From Bauldia sp. (GTDB lineage: Bacteria; Pseudomonadota; Alphaproteobacteria; Rhizobiales; Kaistiaceae), in assembly GCA_026126025.1 (NCBI GenBank), contig JAHCJZ010000002.1, positions 62,001 through 126,000 on the forward strand: 64,000 nucleotides of DNA. Reading direction: 5' to 3'. The notes beneath the pieces are model-generated. The model searched no databases. It was given only the letters and a program-made list of their open reading frames with translations, and was not told where the DNA came from. Numbering within the stretch: position 1 is the stretch's first letter; the number at the start of each line of letters is the position of its first letter. Positions 26,240 to 34,518 of this stretch are shown here, in pieces. Position numbers and translations under genes: made by a program.

Positions 26240-27943
26240 TCAGAGCGCGAACACCCAGAGGTTCGACGAGTTCGGACCCACCGGCCGGCCGAGGATGCCG
26301 CCGGGCGTCGGTCCGCCGCCGGTCTGGATTGCGACATACTGCTTGCCGCCGACGGCGTAGGTGATCGGCGGCGACAGCATCTGGGCGCCGAGATTGATCG
26401 ACCACAGCCGCTCCAGCGTATCGGAATCATGGGCCGCCAATGTGCCCACGCTGTCGCCGAAGAAGATCACGCCGCCCGCGGTCGCGAGGACGCCGGCATG
26501 GGGCTCGATCGGCAGATCGGCCGAAGCGACGATCTCGCCGGTCGCGCCATTCGTGGCGTTGACCCGGAAGGCCCTGTCGGTGAGGCCGAGCGGACCGCCG
26601 AAGCCCTGGACGCCGAACCGCTCCTCGACCGGGGCGATCTCCCAGTTGACGCGGATGCCGGTGTAGCAGCTGTCGTCGGCCGAGGTGTTGTAGACGAGCT
26701 GGCGCTCGGGGTCGTAGGCCGGCGGCCAGGTGCCGGTGAGGAAGAGGCCGCCGCAGAAGGTGACGGTGTCCTCGCCCGGCTCCGGATTGATCGCATAGCG
26801 CTGGTGCGCGACCTCCGGATTGTACTCGACGGGCTTGCCGGTCTTGGGGTCGATGCCGGCCGACCAGTCGATGACCGACTGCGCCGGCTCGGCGCCCAGG
26901 AACTCGCCCGACAGCCGGTCGAACCGGAAGAAGTAGCCGGTGCGCGAGATGTGGCCGAAGATCTGCCGGGTCTCGCCGTCGATCTCGACGTCGTAGAGCA
27001 TGTGCGGCGAGACGGCGTCCTTCTCATGGGCGTCGTTCGGGACGTACTGGAAGTACCACGCGATCTCGCCGGTATCGCCGTCGAGGACGACGGTGCTCGA
27101 CGCGAAAAGATTGTCGCCGGCGCGGAACTCGGAATCCCAGGCCGGCGCGGCGTTGCCGGTGCCGACGAAGATGAGATTGTTGACGGGATCGTAGGTCGGC
27201 GCGATCCAGATGCCCGCACCGCCCGTCATCCAGGCATCATTGTCCTGCGGCCAGGTGTCGTGGCCGAACTCGCCGGGACCGGGGACGGTGTAGAAGCGCC
27301 ATTGCTCCGTGCCGTCGAGCGGGTCGACGGCCATGACATAGCCGCGGGTGCCCCAGTCGCCGCGCGCCTGGCCGACGATGATGCTGTCGTCGAGCGCGAT
27401 CGGGCTGGCGTCGAACGCCTCGCCGTCAACGCCGTAGCTCACTTCCCAGGCGACCTCGCCGCTCTCGCGCTCGACTGCGATGACCGTGCCGAGACGCGTC
27501 GCGGAATAGACGTAGTCGCCCCACAGCGCCGGCCCCTGGATGCGGCCCTGCTGCTCGGGCGGCGTCGTCTCGACCCGCCAGAGCTGGGTCGCCGCGACGC
27601 CGCTGCCGGTGTCGATCTTCACCAGCGCGCCGGTGAGGTCGATCGTGTAGATGAATCCGTCGTCCGCGAGTGGCGCGGACTGGAGGTTGCCGCCGAGGCC
27701 GCCGCGCATGGAGAGCGGGGCGGCGAAGGCGAGCCGGAGATCCCCGACATTGTCGGCGTTGATCTCGTCGAGTTCCGAATAGCGCCAGCCTTGGTAGTTG
27801 CCATAGACCGACAGCCAGTTCTCGGGCTCCGGATTGGCGAGGCGTTCGAAGGTGACGCTGTCCTCGGCCTGCGCCGACACCGCCACGGAGGAGAGGAGGA
27901 GGCCGGCAAGACCCGACTTCAACAGCTTAGGGGCATGCTTCAT
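26240..27943 (-). CDS. PQQ-dependent dehydrogenase paralog 2
   Basis: A 567-residue paralog of its neighbours with signal peptide GLAGLLLSSVAVSAQA. Propeller motifs (GVAATQLWRVETTP; GDTGEIAWYFQYVPND) and VGTGNAAPAW with Asn264 are present; this is the only copy with NAAPAW rather than NPSPAW. The acidic site shows Asp196 (RGDWGTRGY), Glu307 and Asp309 in DAHEKDAVS, where Ala replaces the Glu found after Asp309 in the other copies. No vicinal Cys pair is seen (PEQQGRIQG). Its differences at substrate-facing positions suggest a separate specificity. It is preceded by 144 bases and a hairpin. Confidence 0.88.
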   Translation of the reverse strand: MKHAPKLLKSGLAGLLLSSVAVSAQAEDSVTFERLANPEPENWLSVYGNYQGWRYSELDEINADNVGDLRLAFAAPLSMRGGLGGNLQSAPLADDGFIYTIDLTGALVKIDTGSGVAATQLWRVETTPPEQQGRIQGPALWGDYVYSATRLGTVIAVERESGEVAWEVSYGVDGEAFDASPIALDDSIIVGQARGDWGTRGYVMAVDPLDGTEQWRFYTVPGPGEFGHDTWPQDNDAWMTGGAGIWIAPTYDPVNNLIFVGTGNAAPAWDSEFRAGDNLFASSTVVLDGDTGEIAWYFQYVPNDAHEKDAVSPHMLYDVEIDGETRQIFGHISRTGYFFRFDRLSGEFLGAEPAQSVIDWSAGIDPKTGKPVEYNPEVAHQRYAINPEPGEDTVTFCGGLFLTGTWPPAYDPERQLVYNTSADDSCYTGIRVNWEIAPVEERFGVQGFGGPLGLTDRAFRVNATNGATGEIVASADLPIEPHAGVLATAGGVIFFGDSVGTLAAHDSDTLERLWSINLGAQMLSPPITYAVGGKQYVAIQTGGGPTPGGILGRPVGPNSSNLWVFAL

Positions 27944-28047
27944 TGCGATTTCGATTCCTGATTGAGCTCGCCTCGAGCGGGCGAGCGTTGATTTCCTTTC
28001 CGGTTACTCCGGTCCCCCGAACCGGCTGCACCTCCTTCCGCAGCGGA

Positions 28048-28076
28048 GCGGCCGGGTCGCGCTGCGACCCGGCCGC
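28048..28076 (-). terminator. Hairpin after PQQ-dehydrogenase paralog 3
   Basis: A perfect 13-pair stem (GCGGCCGGGTCGC and complement) with a 3-base GCT loop begins 11 bases past the stop of paralog 3. Its sequence is unrelated to the hairpins after the other paralogs although its shape and place are the same. Confidence 0.6.
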
Positions 28077-28087
28077 GATGGTTGGCC

Positions 28088-29797
28088 TCAGAGCGCGAAC
28101 ACCCAGAGGTTGGACGAGTTCGGGCCCGACGGCGGATCGAAGAAGCCGCCGGCATTGGGTCGGCCGCCTGACTGGACCGCGATGTACTGCTTGCCGTCCA
28201 CCGCATAGCTGAAGGGCGGCGAGACGATCATCGCGCCGAGATTGATCGACCACAGGAGGTCGAGCGTATCGGCGTCATAGGCCTGCAGATTGCCGACGCC
28301 GTCGCCCATGAAGACGAGGCCGCCGGCGGTGTTGAGCGTGCCCGCCCGCGCCTCGATGCCGTTGTCGTAGGACGCGACGATCTCGCCGGTGCGCGCGTCG
28401 GTGGCGTTGATCCGGTAGCCGGAATTCGCCACCCCGATCGGACCGCCGAGACCCTGGCGGCCGAAGCGCTCCTCGACGGTCTGGGTATCGTCCCAGTCGA
28501 TCCGGACGCCGGGATTGCAGCTGTCGTCGGGCGACGAGTTGTAGACCCGCTGACGCTCGGGATCGTATGACGGCGGCCAGGTGCCGGTGAGGAAGAGGCC
28601 GCCGCAGAGCTCGACGGTTTCCTCACCGCGCTCCGGGTTGACGGCGTAGCGCTGGAAGTCGACGTCGGGATCGTACTCCACCGGCAGGCCGGTCTTCGGG
28701 TCGATGCCGGCGGTCCAGGTGATCACGCTCTGGCCCGGTACGGCGCTGAGATACTCACCGGTGTTGCGGTCGAAGGTGTAGTAGTAGCCGGTGCGCGAGA
28801 AATGGCCGAACACCTGGCGCATCTCGCCACCCACCTCGACGTCGAAGAGGATGTGCGGCGAGATCTCGTCGTGCTCATGCGCGTCGTTGGGCGTGTACTG
28901 GAAGTACCAGACGAGCTCGCCGGTATCGCCGTCCAGCACCGCGGTGCTGGCGGTGTAGAGATTGTCGCCGGCGCGGAATTCGGCGTCCCAGGCGGGCGAT
29001 GGATTGCCGGTGCCGACGAAGATGAAGTTGGTGTCGGGGTCGTAGGTCGGCGCCACCCAGACGCCGCCGCCGCCGGTCATCCAGGAATCATTGTCCTGCG
29101 GCCAGGTCTCGTGGCCCGGCTCGCCCGGACCCGGAACCGCCCACCAGCGCCACAGCTCGGTGCCGTCGTCGGGATCGACCGCGAAGACGTAGCCGCGGGT
29201 GCCGGAATCGCCGCGCGCCTGGCCGACGATGATCTTGCCGCCGTCGATGGCGATCGGGCTCGCATCGAAGAACTCGCCCGGCACCACATAGCCCTCTTCC
29301 CAGAGCACCTCGCCGCTGTCGCGCGCCGCGGCAAGGACGGTGCCGAGCCGGGTCGCGGAGTAGACCGCGTCGCCCCAGAGGGCGGCGCCCTGAATGCGAC
29401 CCTGCTGCTCTGCAGGCGTCGTCTCGAGGCGCCACAGCTGGGTGCCGGCCGTGCCGCTGCCGACGTCGATCTTCACGATCGCGTCCTGCATATCCATCGT
29501 GTAGATGAAGCCGTCGTCGACCAGCGGAACCGACTGAAGGTTGCCGCCGAGGCCGCCTTGCATCGAAAGCGGAACGGCAAACGCCAGCCGGAGGTCGGCG
29601 ACGTTGTCCTTGTTGATCTCGTCGAGCGCCGAATAGCGCCAGCCCTGGTAGTTGCCGTAGACCGTGAGCCAATTCCCGGGCTCGGGGTTGGAGAGACGCT
29701 CGAACGTCACCGTGCTTTCGGCGAATGCCGGCATCGCGACGGTCGAGGTCAGCAACGCGACCGCACCGAACGTCAACAATCTGCGCTGGTATTTCAT
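28088..29797 (-). CDS. PQQ-dependent dehydrogenase paralog 3
   Basis: A 569-residue copy with signal peptide GAVALLTSTVAMPAFA and the same propeller (GTAGTQLWRLETTP; GDTGELVWYFQYTPND). The active-site positions read Asp197 (RGDSGTRGY), Asn265 (VGTGNPSPAW), Glu308 and Asp310 (DAHEHDEIS). The vicinal Cys pair is replaced by EQQG. Two distant Cys (LCGGLFLTGTWPP and PDDSCNPG) are shared by all four copies and might form another disulfide. The frame is open upstream to 30187, inside paralog 4, but the ATG at 29797 has GGAAGGA at 8 bases and aligns with the family start. Confidence 0.88.
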   Translation of the reverse strand: MKYQRRLLTFGAVALLTSTVAMPAFAESTVTFERLSNPEPGNWLTVYGNYQGWRYSALDEINKDNVADLRLAFAVPLSMQGGLGGNLQSVPLVDDGFIYTMDMQDAIVKIDVGSGTAGTQLWRLETTPAEQQGRIQGAALWGDAVYSATRLGTVLAAARDSGEVLWEEGYVVPGEFFDASPIAIDGGKIIVGQARGDSGTRGYVFAVDPDDGTELWRWWAVPGPGEPGHETWPQDNDSWMTGGGGVWVAPTYDPDTNFIFVGTGNPSPAWDAEFRAGDNLYTASTAVLDGDTGELVWYFQYTPNDAHEHDEISPHILFDVEVGGEMRQVFGHFSRTGYYYTFDRNTGEYLSAVPGQSVITWTAGIDPKTGLPVEYDPDVDFQRYAVNPERGEETVELCGGLFLTGTWPPSYDPERQRVYNSSPDDSCNPGVRIDWDDTQTVEERFGRQGLGGPIGVANSGYRINATDARTGEIVASYDNGIEARAGTLNTAGGLVFMGDGVGNLQAYDADTLDLLWSINLGAMIVSPPFSYAVDGKQYIAVQSGGRPNAGGFFDPPSGPNSSNLWVFAL

Positions 29798-29875
29798 TGC
29801 GGATTTCCTTCCCAAAGGCAGCTCTGTTCTTGTTGATTCCCATCGCCGCCGGCTGCCGTCGCGGATCCGCGGGGT

Positions 29876-29904
29876 GCGAAGGGGCGGCGCGGCCGCCCCC
29901 TCGC
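29876..29904 (-). terminator. Hairpin after PQQ-dehydrogenase paralog 4
   Basis: GCGA-a-GGGGCGGC pairs with GCCGCCCC-c-TCGC around a 3-base loop (12 pairs, one mismatch), 8 bases past the stop of paralog 4. Again there is no T-run. Confidence 0.55.
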
Positions 29905-29912
29905 CTGTCACG

Positions 29913-31622
29913 TCAGAGTGCGAACACCCAGAGGTTGGAGGAGTTCGCGCCGGACGGGGCTCCGAAGAAGCCGCCGGCATTCGGCGCGCCGCCGCTCTGG
30001 ATCGCGATGTACTGCTTGCCGTCCACCGCATAGCTGAACGGCGGCGACACCAGCTGCGCACCGAGATTGACCGACCACACGAGCTGAAGCGTGTCGGCGT
30101 CATAGGCCTGGAACATGCCGACGCTGTCGCCGATGAACACCAGCCCGCCCGCGGTGGTGAGGAGGCCGGACCGCGACTCGACGGCAAGGTCGGTCGAGGC
30201 GACGATCTCGCCCGTGGTCGCGGAGGTCGCGTTTATGCGATAGCCGGAATCGGCGAGGCCGAGCGGACCGCCGAGACCCTGGGCGCCGAAGCGTTCCTCG
30301 ACCGGCCAGTCCATGTCGAACTCGACGCGGATGCCGGTGAAGCAGCTGCTGTCGGGCGAGGTGTTGAACACCAGCTGGCGTTCCGGATCATAGGCCGGAG
30401 GCCAGGTGCCGGTGAGGAACAGGCCGCCGCAGAAATCGACGGTTGCCTCCCCGCGCTCCGGATTGATCAGGTAGCGCTGCATCTCGGCCTCGGGGTCGTA
30501 CTCGACCGGCTGGCCGGTCTTCGGATCGATACCCGCCGTCCAGTCGATGTTCGACTGGGCCGGAACCGCGCTGATGAACTCGCCGGTGTTGCGGTCGAAG
30601 GTGAAGAAGTAGCCGGTGCGCGAGAAATGCCCGAACGCCTGGCGCATCTCGCCGTTGAGCTCGATGTCGTAGAGGATGTGCGACGAGATCTCGTCCTTCT
30701 CGTGCGCGTCGTTCGGCGTGTACTGGTGGTACCAGACGAGCTCGCCGGTATCGCCGTCGAGCACGATCGTGCTGGCGGTGTAGAGATTGTCGCCCGCCCT
30801 GAATTCGGCGTCCCAGGCCGGCGACGGGTTGCCGCTGCCGACGAAGATCTGGTTGGTGTCGGGGTCGAAGGTCGGCGCCACCCAGACGCCGCCGCCGCCC
30901 GTCATCCAGGAATCATTGTCCTGCGGCCAGGTCTCGTGGCCGGGCTCGCCCGGGCCGGGCACGACGTAGAAGCGCCAGAGCTCGGTGCCGTCATCGGCGT
31001 CGACCGCCATGACGTAGCCGCGCGTGCCGGCGTCGCCGATCGCCTGGCCGACGATGATCTTGTCCTCGATCGCGATCGGGCTGGCGTCGAAGATCTCGCC
31101 TTCGACGATGTAGCTGTTCTCCCACAGCACCTCGCCGGAGTCGCGGGCCGCGGCGAGCACGGTGCCGAGGCGCGTGGCGGTATAGACGTTGTCGCCATAG
31201 AGGGCGGCGCCCTGGATGCGGCCCTGCTGCTCGGCCGGCGTCGTCTCCACCCGCCACAGCTGCGTGCCGGAGGTGCCGCTGCCGACGTCGATCTTCACGA
31301 GCGCGTTGGCAAGGTCCATCGTATAGATGAAGCCGTCATCGACGAGCGGGACCGACATCAGATTGCCGCCGAGACCGCCACGCATCGACAGCGGCACGGC
31401 GAAGGCCAGCCTGAGGCCGGCGATATTGTCCCTGTTGACTTCGTCGAGGGCCGAGTAGCGCCAGCCCTGGTAATTGCCGTAAACGTTGAGCCAGTTCCCA
31501 GGCTCGGGGTTGGAGAGCCGCGCGAAGGTTGCGCTGTCCTCGGCCAGAGCGGGGGCGGCGGCGGCGGTCGACAAAAGAAGAGCCGCTGCGCCAAACTTCA
31601 GCAGTCTGCGCTGGGTAGTCAT
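29913..31622 (-). CDS. PQQ-dependent dehydrogenase paralog 4
   Basis: A 569-residue copy and the first of the four to be transcribed. The signal peptide is GAAALLLSTAAAAPALA. Key positions are Asp197 (IGDAGTRGY), Asn265 (VGSGNPSPAW, Ser where the others have Thr), Glu308 and Asp310 (DAHEKDEIS). EQQG at 131-134 takes the place of the vicinal Cys pair. The ATG at 31622 has AGGGAGGAAG, the best ribosome-binding site of the four. It follows the cytochrome c gene by 113 bases. The order cytochrome c then dehydrogenases suggests one transcript with graded stability, or separate ones. Confidence 0.88.
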   Translation of the reverse strand: MTTQRRLLKFGAAALLLSTAAAAPALAEDSATFARLSNPEPGNWLNVYGNYQGWRYSALDEVNRDNIAGLRLAFAVPLSMRGGLGGNLMSVPLVDDGFIYTMDLANALVKIDVGSGTSGTQLWRVETTPAEQQGRIQGAALYGDNVYTATRLGTVLAAARDSGEVLWENSYIVEGEIFDASPIAIEDKIIVGQAIGDAGTRGYVMAVDADDGTELWRFYVVPGPGEPGHETWPQDNDSWMTGGGGVWVAPTFDPDTNQIFVGSGNPSPAWDAEFRAGDNLYTASTIVLDGDTGELVWYHQYTPNDAHEKDEISSHILYDIELNGEMRQAFGHFSRTGYFFTFDRNTGEFISAVPAQSNIDWTAGIDPKTGQPVEYDPEAEMQRYLINPERGEATVDFCGGLFLTGTWPPAYDPERQLVFNTSPDSSCFTGIRVEFDMDWPVEERFGAQGLGGPLGLADSGYRINATSATTGEIVASTDLAVESRSGLLTTAGGLVFIGDSVGMFQAYDADTLQLVWSVNLGAQLVSPPFSYAVDGKQYIAIQSGGAPNAGGFFGAPSGANSSNLWVFAL

Positions 31623-31735
31623 CGGTACTTCCTCCCTGAACGGTCGTATTTGTGAAGGCTGGATTCTTTATTGTTCTCAGCCGTTTGGTTTGGTTGCCGA
31701 CCTCCTTTCAGTTCTGCTGATGAAAGCGCGAGGAT

Positions 31736-32200
31736 TTAGCCGCGCGCGGCGGCGACGTCCTCGAGGGTGATCTCGGGCAGCGGCAGGCGGCCGCCCCACT
31801 CGTCGCGAATCCAGGTGGCGAGGGCGAGGACCTCCTCGTCGGACAGCATCTCGCCGAAGGCCGGCATGCCGCCGCTGCCGTTGATGATCTGGTTGAGGAG
31901 GTGGCCGGCATCGCGAATGCCCAGGGAACCGTTGAGCGCGGGACCGCGGCCGCCGCCACCCGCCTCGCCATGGCACCCGGCGCAGCCGATGGTCGTGTAG
32001 ATCTCGGCGCCCGAGATCTCGGCCTCGCCTTCCGCGGAGGCGTCCGCGGCGGCGTCGTCAGGCGCATCGGCCGCCGCATTGCTGGCCGGTTGCGCGATCT
32101 GGATCGAGTAGCCCGGCGAGGCCACCGTCAAGGTGAGGCCGGCCGCCAAAACCCCCACCAGGCCGAACGCCGTCCTGGTCCTTCCACGAATGATCTTCAC
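31736..32200 (-). CDS. Exported monoheme c-type cytochrome
   Basis: A 154-residue protein with an N-terminal signal or anchor (FGLVGVLAAGLTLTVASPG), an acidic Ala-rich linker (41-60) and one cytochrome c domain: heme site CAGCH (73-77) and a likely axial Met112 in GGMPAF. The GTG at 32200 is preceded by AGGAG at 6 bases; an ATG at 32215 is in frame but lacks a site. Its place just upstream of four quinoprotein genes makes it the likely electron acceptor of the PQQ dehydrogenases, like the cytochromes that accompany methanol and ethanol dehydrogenases. Confidence 0.85.
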   Translation of the reverse strand: MKIIRGRTRTAFGLVGVLAAGLTLTVASPGYSIQIAQPASNAAADAPDDAAADASAEGEAEISGAEIYTTIGCAGCHGEAGGGGRGPALNGSLGIRDAGHLLNQIINGSGGMPAFGEMLSDEEVLALATWIRDEWGGRLPLPEITLEDVAAARG

Positions 32201-32501
32201 GTGTTGCTCCTGCATTGCCTTGGCTGCGGGCGGGCGCGACGCGCGAGTCGCGAACGCGCCCCCGCCCGCCAGTCTACAGCCCCCGAGATATGCAGATTGA
32301 AGTTCTTCGGCGTCAGCCGGTACCCCAAAATTTGGGGGTCGCTCCGATCGCCGCGCGGTCAGCGCAAAGCGGGAGCACAGACCGGCCAGGCTGGAAGCTC
32401 TCGCGCCGGCGCGGACGCAACAATGTTCGCACCGGCGTGGCGCCGGGTCTCTGAGAACGCAATCCGGCGCAACCCGACGGCTGCCTGGCGAAGCGGTGCG
32501 G
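32201..32501. other. Upstream region of the cytochrome c / PQQ block
   Basis: This 301-base gap carries the palindrome at 32322-32338 and, downstream of it on the minus strand, an A/T-richer stretch with a -10-like CATATC near 32290. I see no open frame of interest. It is probably the main promoter of the cytochrome and PQQ-dehydrogenase block. Confidence 0.5.
32322..32338. promoter_or_regulatory. Palindromic candidate operator, site 3
   Basis: ACCCCAAAATTTGGGGG is a near-perfect palindrome (CCCCAAA-A-TTTGGGG) 122 bases upstream of the cytochrome c start. It differs by one missing T from the site upstream of the LuxR gene. Its position, well upstream of the start codon, fits an activator site better than a repressor site. 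Confidence 0.55.
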
Positions 32502-32726
32502 TCAGGCCTTCCGGCCGCCGCGGCCGGCCTTATCAGCCGGAGTGAAGGCAAGCCCGCGCCTTGCGAGCTCCGTCAGTTCGCGCAGCCGCGGCGTCAGGCC
32601 GGGATCGCCGGGCGGCAGCGCCGCGGCCTGCTCCGCCACCGCCGCGATGCGCCGGAGCGCCTGGCGCGGCCGCAAGGCTTCGTCACCGCCGAGGGCACCG
32701 GCTTGCTTGGATTCGTCGAAAGACAA
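32502..32726 (-). CDS. Small hypothetical protein
   Basis: A 74-residue hydrophilic, Ala- and Arg-rich protein of unknown family. It starts with a TTG at 32726, but that codon has a strong ribosome-binding site (GAGGAGG, about 6 bases upstream), which is the main reason to believe it. There is no signal peptide or membrane segment. It lies between the amino-acid ABC operon and the cytochrome gene on the same strand. No function can be assigned. Confidence 0.5.
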   Translation of the reverse strand: MSFDESKQAGALGGDEALRPRQALRRIAAVAEQAAALPPGDPGLTPRLRELTELARRGLAFTPADKAGRGGRKA

Positions 32727-32881
32727 TTCTGGCCTCCTCGCGTTGTGGCGATGCCGCGACGGTGGTTGGCGTCGCTCGAACAGCGCCCTTCGTCAGACAT
32801 GGCGGTTCGGGCAGCACTGCGCAACTCGCCGCGCCTGCGCTTATGGCGTCGCGCGAAGGATTCGCGGCCCGAGGACGCGTC

Positions 32882-33628
32882 CTAAAGCCGGCCGGCGTCG
32901 GTGATGCGCTGGAGGAAGCGCTGGGTGCGCGGGTGCTGGGGCCGGGCGAAGAGCTCGTGGGCCGTGTTCTCCTCGAGGATGCGGCCGCCCTCGAGGAAGC
33001 AGACGCGGTCGGCGACGTCGCGGGCGAAGCCCATTTCGTGGGTGACGATGACCATCGTCATCCCCTTCTCCTTGAGGTCCTTGATGATCCTGAGGACCTC
33101 GCCGATCAGCTCCGGGTCGAGCGCCCCGGTGACCTCGTCGAGAAGGAGGACGTCGGGATTGGTCGCCAGCGAGCGGATGATCGCGACGCGCTGCTGCTGG
33201 CCGCCGGAGAGCTGCTCGGGATAGTCGTCGGCGCATTCGCCCATGCCGAACATGTCGAGGAGGCGGCGGGCATTGTCCTCGCAGGCCTGGCGCGACAGGC
33301 CGTGCACCCGCCGCGGCGCGAGGGTGATGTTCTGGACCACGTTGAGATGCGGGAAGAGGTTGAAGGCCTGGAAGACGATGCCGATGCGGCGATAGAGACC
33401 GGTCTTGCCGAATTGCGGATCGTCGGTCGAAACGCCGTCGATCAGGATCTCGCCATCGTCGAAATCGACGAGGCGGTTGATGCAGCGCAGCAGGGTCGAC
33501 TTGCCAGAGCCCGACGCCCCGATCAGCGCCACCACCTCATGCGGCGCGACGGCGAGGCTGACGCCGTCGAGGACGAGATGGTCGCCGTAATATTTGGTGA
33601 GCGCGCGGATGGCGATGCGGTCGGTCAC
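32882..33628 (-). CDS. Polar amino-acid ABC transporter ATP-binding protein
   Basis: A 248-residue ATPase of the GlnQ/HisP type. Walker A GASGSGKST (37-45), Q-loop VFQAFNLFPHLNVVQNI, signature LSGGQQQRVAIIRSLA, Walker B VLLLDEVTGALDPE (with Val where Pro is common) and the switch His in VIVTHEMGFAR are all present. It is the last gene of the operon and overlaps the permease stop by 4 bases. It energises uptake of an amino acid through the permease at 33625-34518. Confidence 0.95.
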   Translation of the reverse strand: MTDRIAIRALTKYYGDHLVLDGVSLAVAPHEVVALIGASGSGKSTLLRCINRLVDFDDGEILIDGVSTDDPQFGKTGLYRRIGIVFQAFNLFPHLNVVQNITLAPRRVHGLSRQACEDNARRLLDMFGMGECADDYPEQLSGGQQQRVAIIRSLATNPDVLLLDEVTGALDPELIGEVLRIIKDLKEKGMTMVIVTHEMGFARDVADRVCFLEGGRILEENTAHELFARPQHPRTQRFLQRITDAGRL

Positions 33629-34518
33629 GGCGTGCCCTGCAACCGGCGCTGGCGGTCCCGCTTGGTGAGGTAGTCGGTGAAGCGGGCGAGCGGAACCGTC
33701 GCCAGCATGAACAGCGCCGCGGCGACAATCAGCGAGGAATAGTTGAAGGTGCGGGCGGTGTAGATCTGCGCCTCGCGCACCGCGTCGCGGATGCCGAGAA
33801 CGGAGAGCAGCGCCACGTCCTTCTGCAGCGCGACGGCGAGGTTGAGGAGCGCGGGCAGCACGTTGCGGAGCGCCTGCGGCAGAATCGCGTAGCGCAGCGC
33901 CTGAAGCTGGGTCAGGCCGAGGGCCTTGGCCGCCGCGCGCTGGCCGTCATGCACCGCCTCGATCCCGGCGCGGTAGACCTCGGCGGCATAGGCCGCATAG
34001 GAGAGCGTCACCGCGACGACGCCCCAGAACAGCGCGCTGCTGGGCACGCCGGGAAGGTTCAGCGCGGGCACGCCGAAGCCGAGCAGAAGGACGAGAAGGA
34101 GCGCCGGCATGCCGCGGAAGAGGTCGATATAGACCACAGCGAAGACGCGGAGCGGGGCGAACCACGGGCCGGTGAAGGTGCGGAAGATCGCCAGCACCAG
34201 GGCCCAGAGGCCAATCGCGACCAGGGCGATCACCCAGACCTGGATGTTGATCCAGAAGCCGCGCAGCACATCGGGAAAGGACGCCACCATGGCGTCCCAG
34301 TTGAAGAACTGCCGCTTGATGCGCGGCCATTGCTCGGCCCGGGTGATGGCGTAGCCGACGGCGCCAAACACCACCACCACGCTGGCAACGCTGATGACGA
34401 TCGGCGTCGTGCGCGACGAACGCCTGCCCCGGGCAGGCGCAGGCCGGGAGGGCCGTTCCCGACCCTCCCGGTGCGACGCTGTGGTGTCCTGTTCGGGCGG
34501 CGACGCGCCAGAACTCAT
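33625..34518 (-). CDS. Polar amino-acid ABC transporter permease
   Basis: A 297-residue permease of the His/Glu/Gln type. After a Ser- and Arg-rich N-terminus and one membrane helix, the family core contains YIDLFRGMPALLLVLLLGFG and the cytoplasmic EAxxxG-type loop AAKALGLTQLQALRYAILPQALRNVLPAL that docks on the ATPase. Only one permease gene is present, so it probably works as a homodimer. It overlaps its neighbours by 4 bases on both sides. Confidence 0.95.
   Translation of the reverse strand: MSSGASPPEQDTTASHREGRERPSRPAPARGRRSSRTTPIVISVASVVVVFGAVGYAITRAEQWPRIKRQFFNWDAMVASFPDVLRGFWINIQVWVIALVAIGLWALVLAIFRTFTGPWFAPLRVFAVVYIDLFRGMPALLLVLLLGFGVPALNLPGVPSSALFWGVVAVTLSYAAYAAEVYRAGIEAVHDGQRAAAKALGLTQLQALRYAILPQALRNVLPALLNLAVALQKDVALLSVLGIRDAVREAQIYTARTFNYSSLIVAAALFMLATVPLARFTDYLTKRDRQRRLQGTP

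Noticed and set aside
29797-30187. N-terminal extension of PQQ paralog 3 up to 30187
   Set aside because: The added part lies inside paralog 4 in another frame; the ATG at 29797 has a good ribosome-binding site and aligns with the other paralogs.
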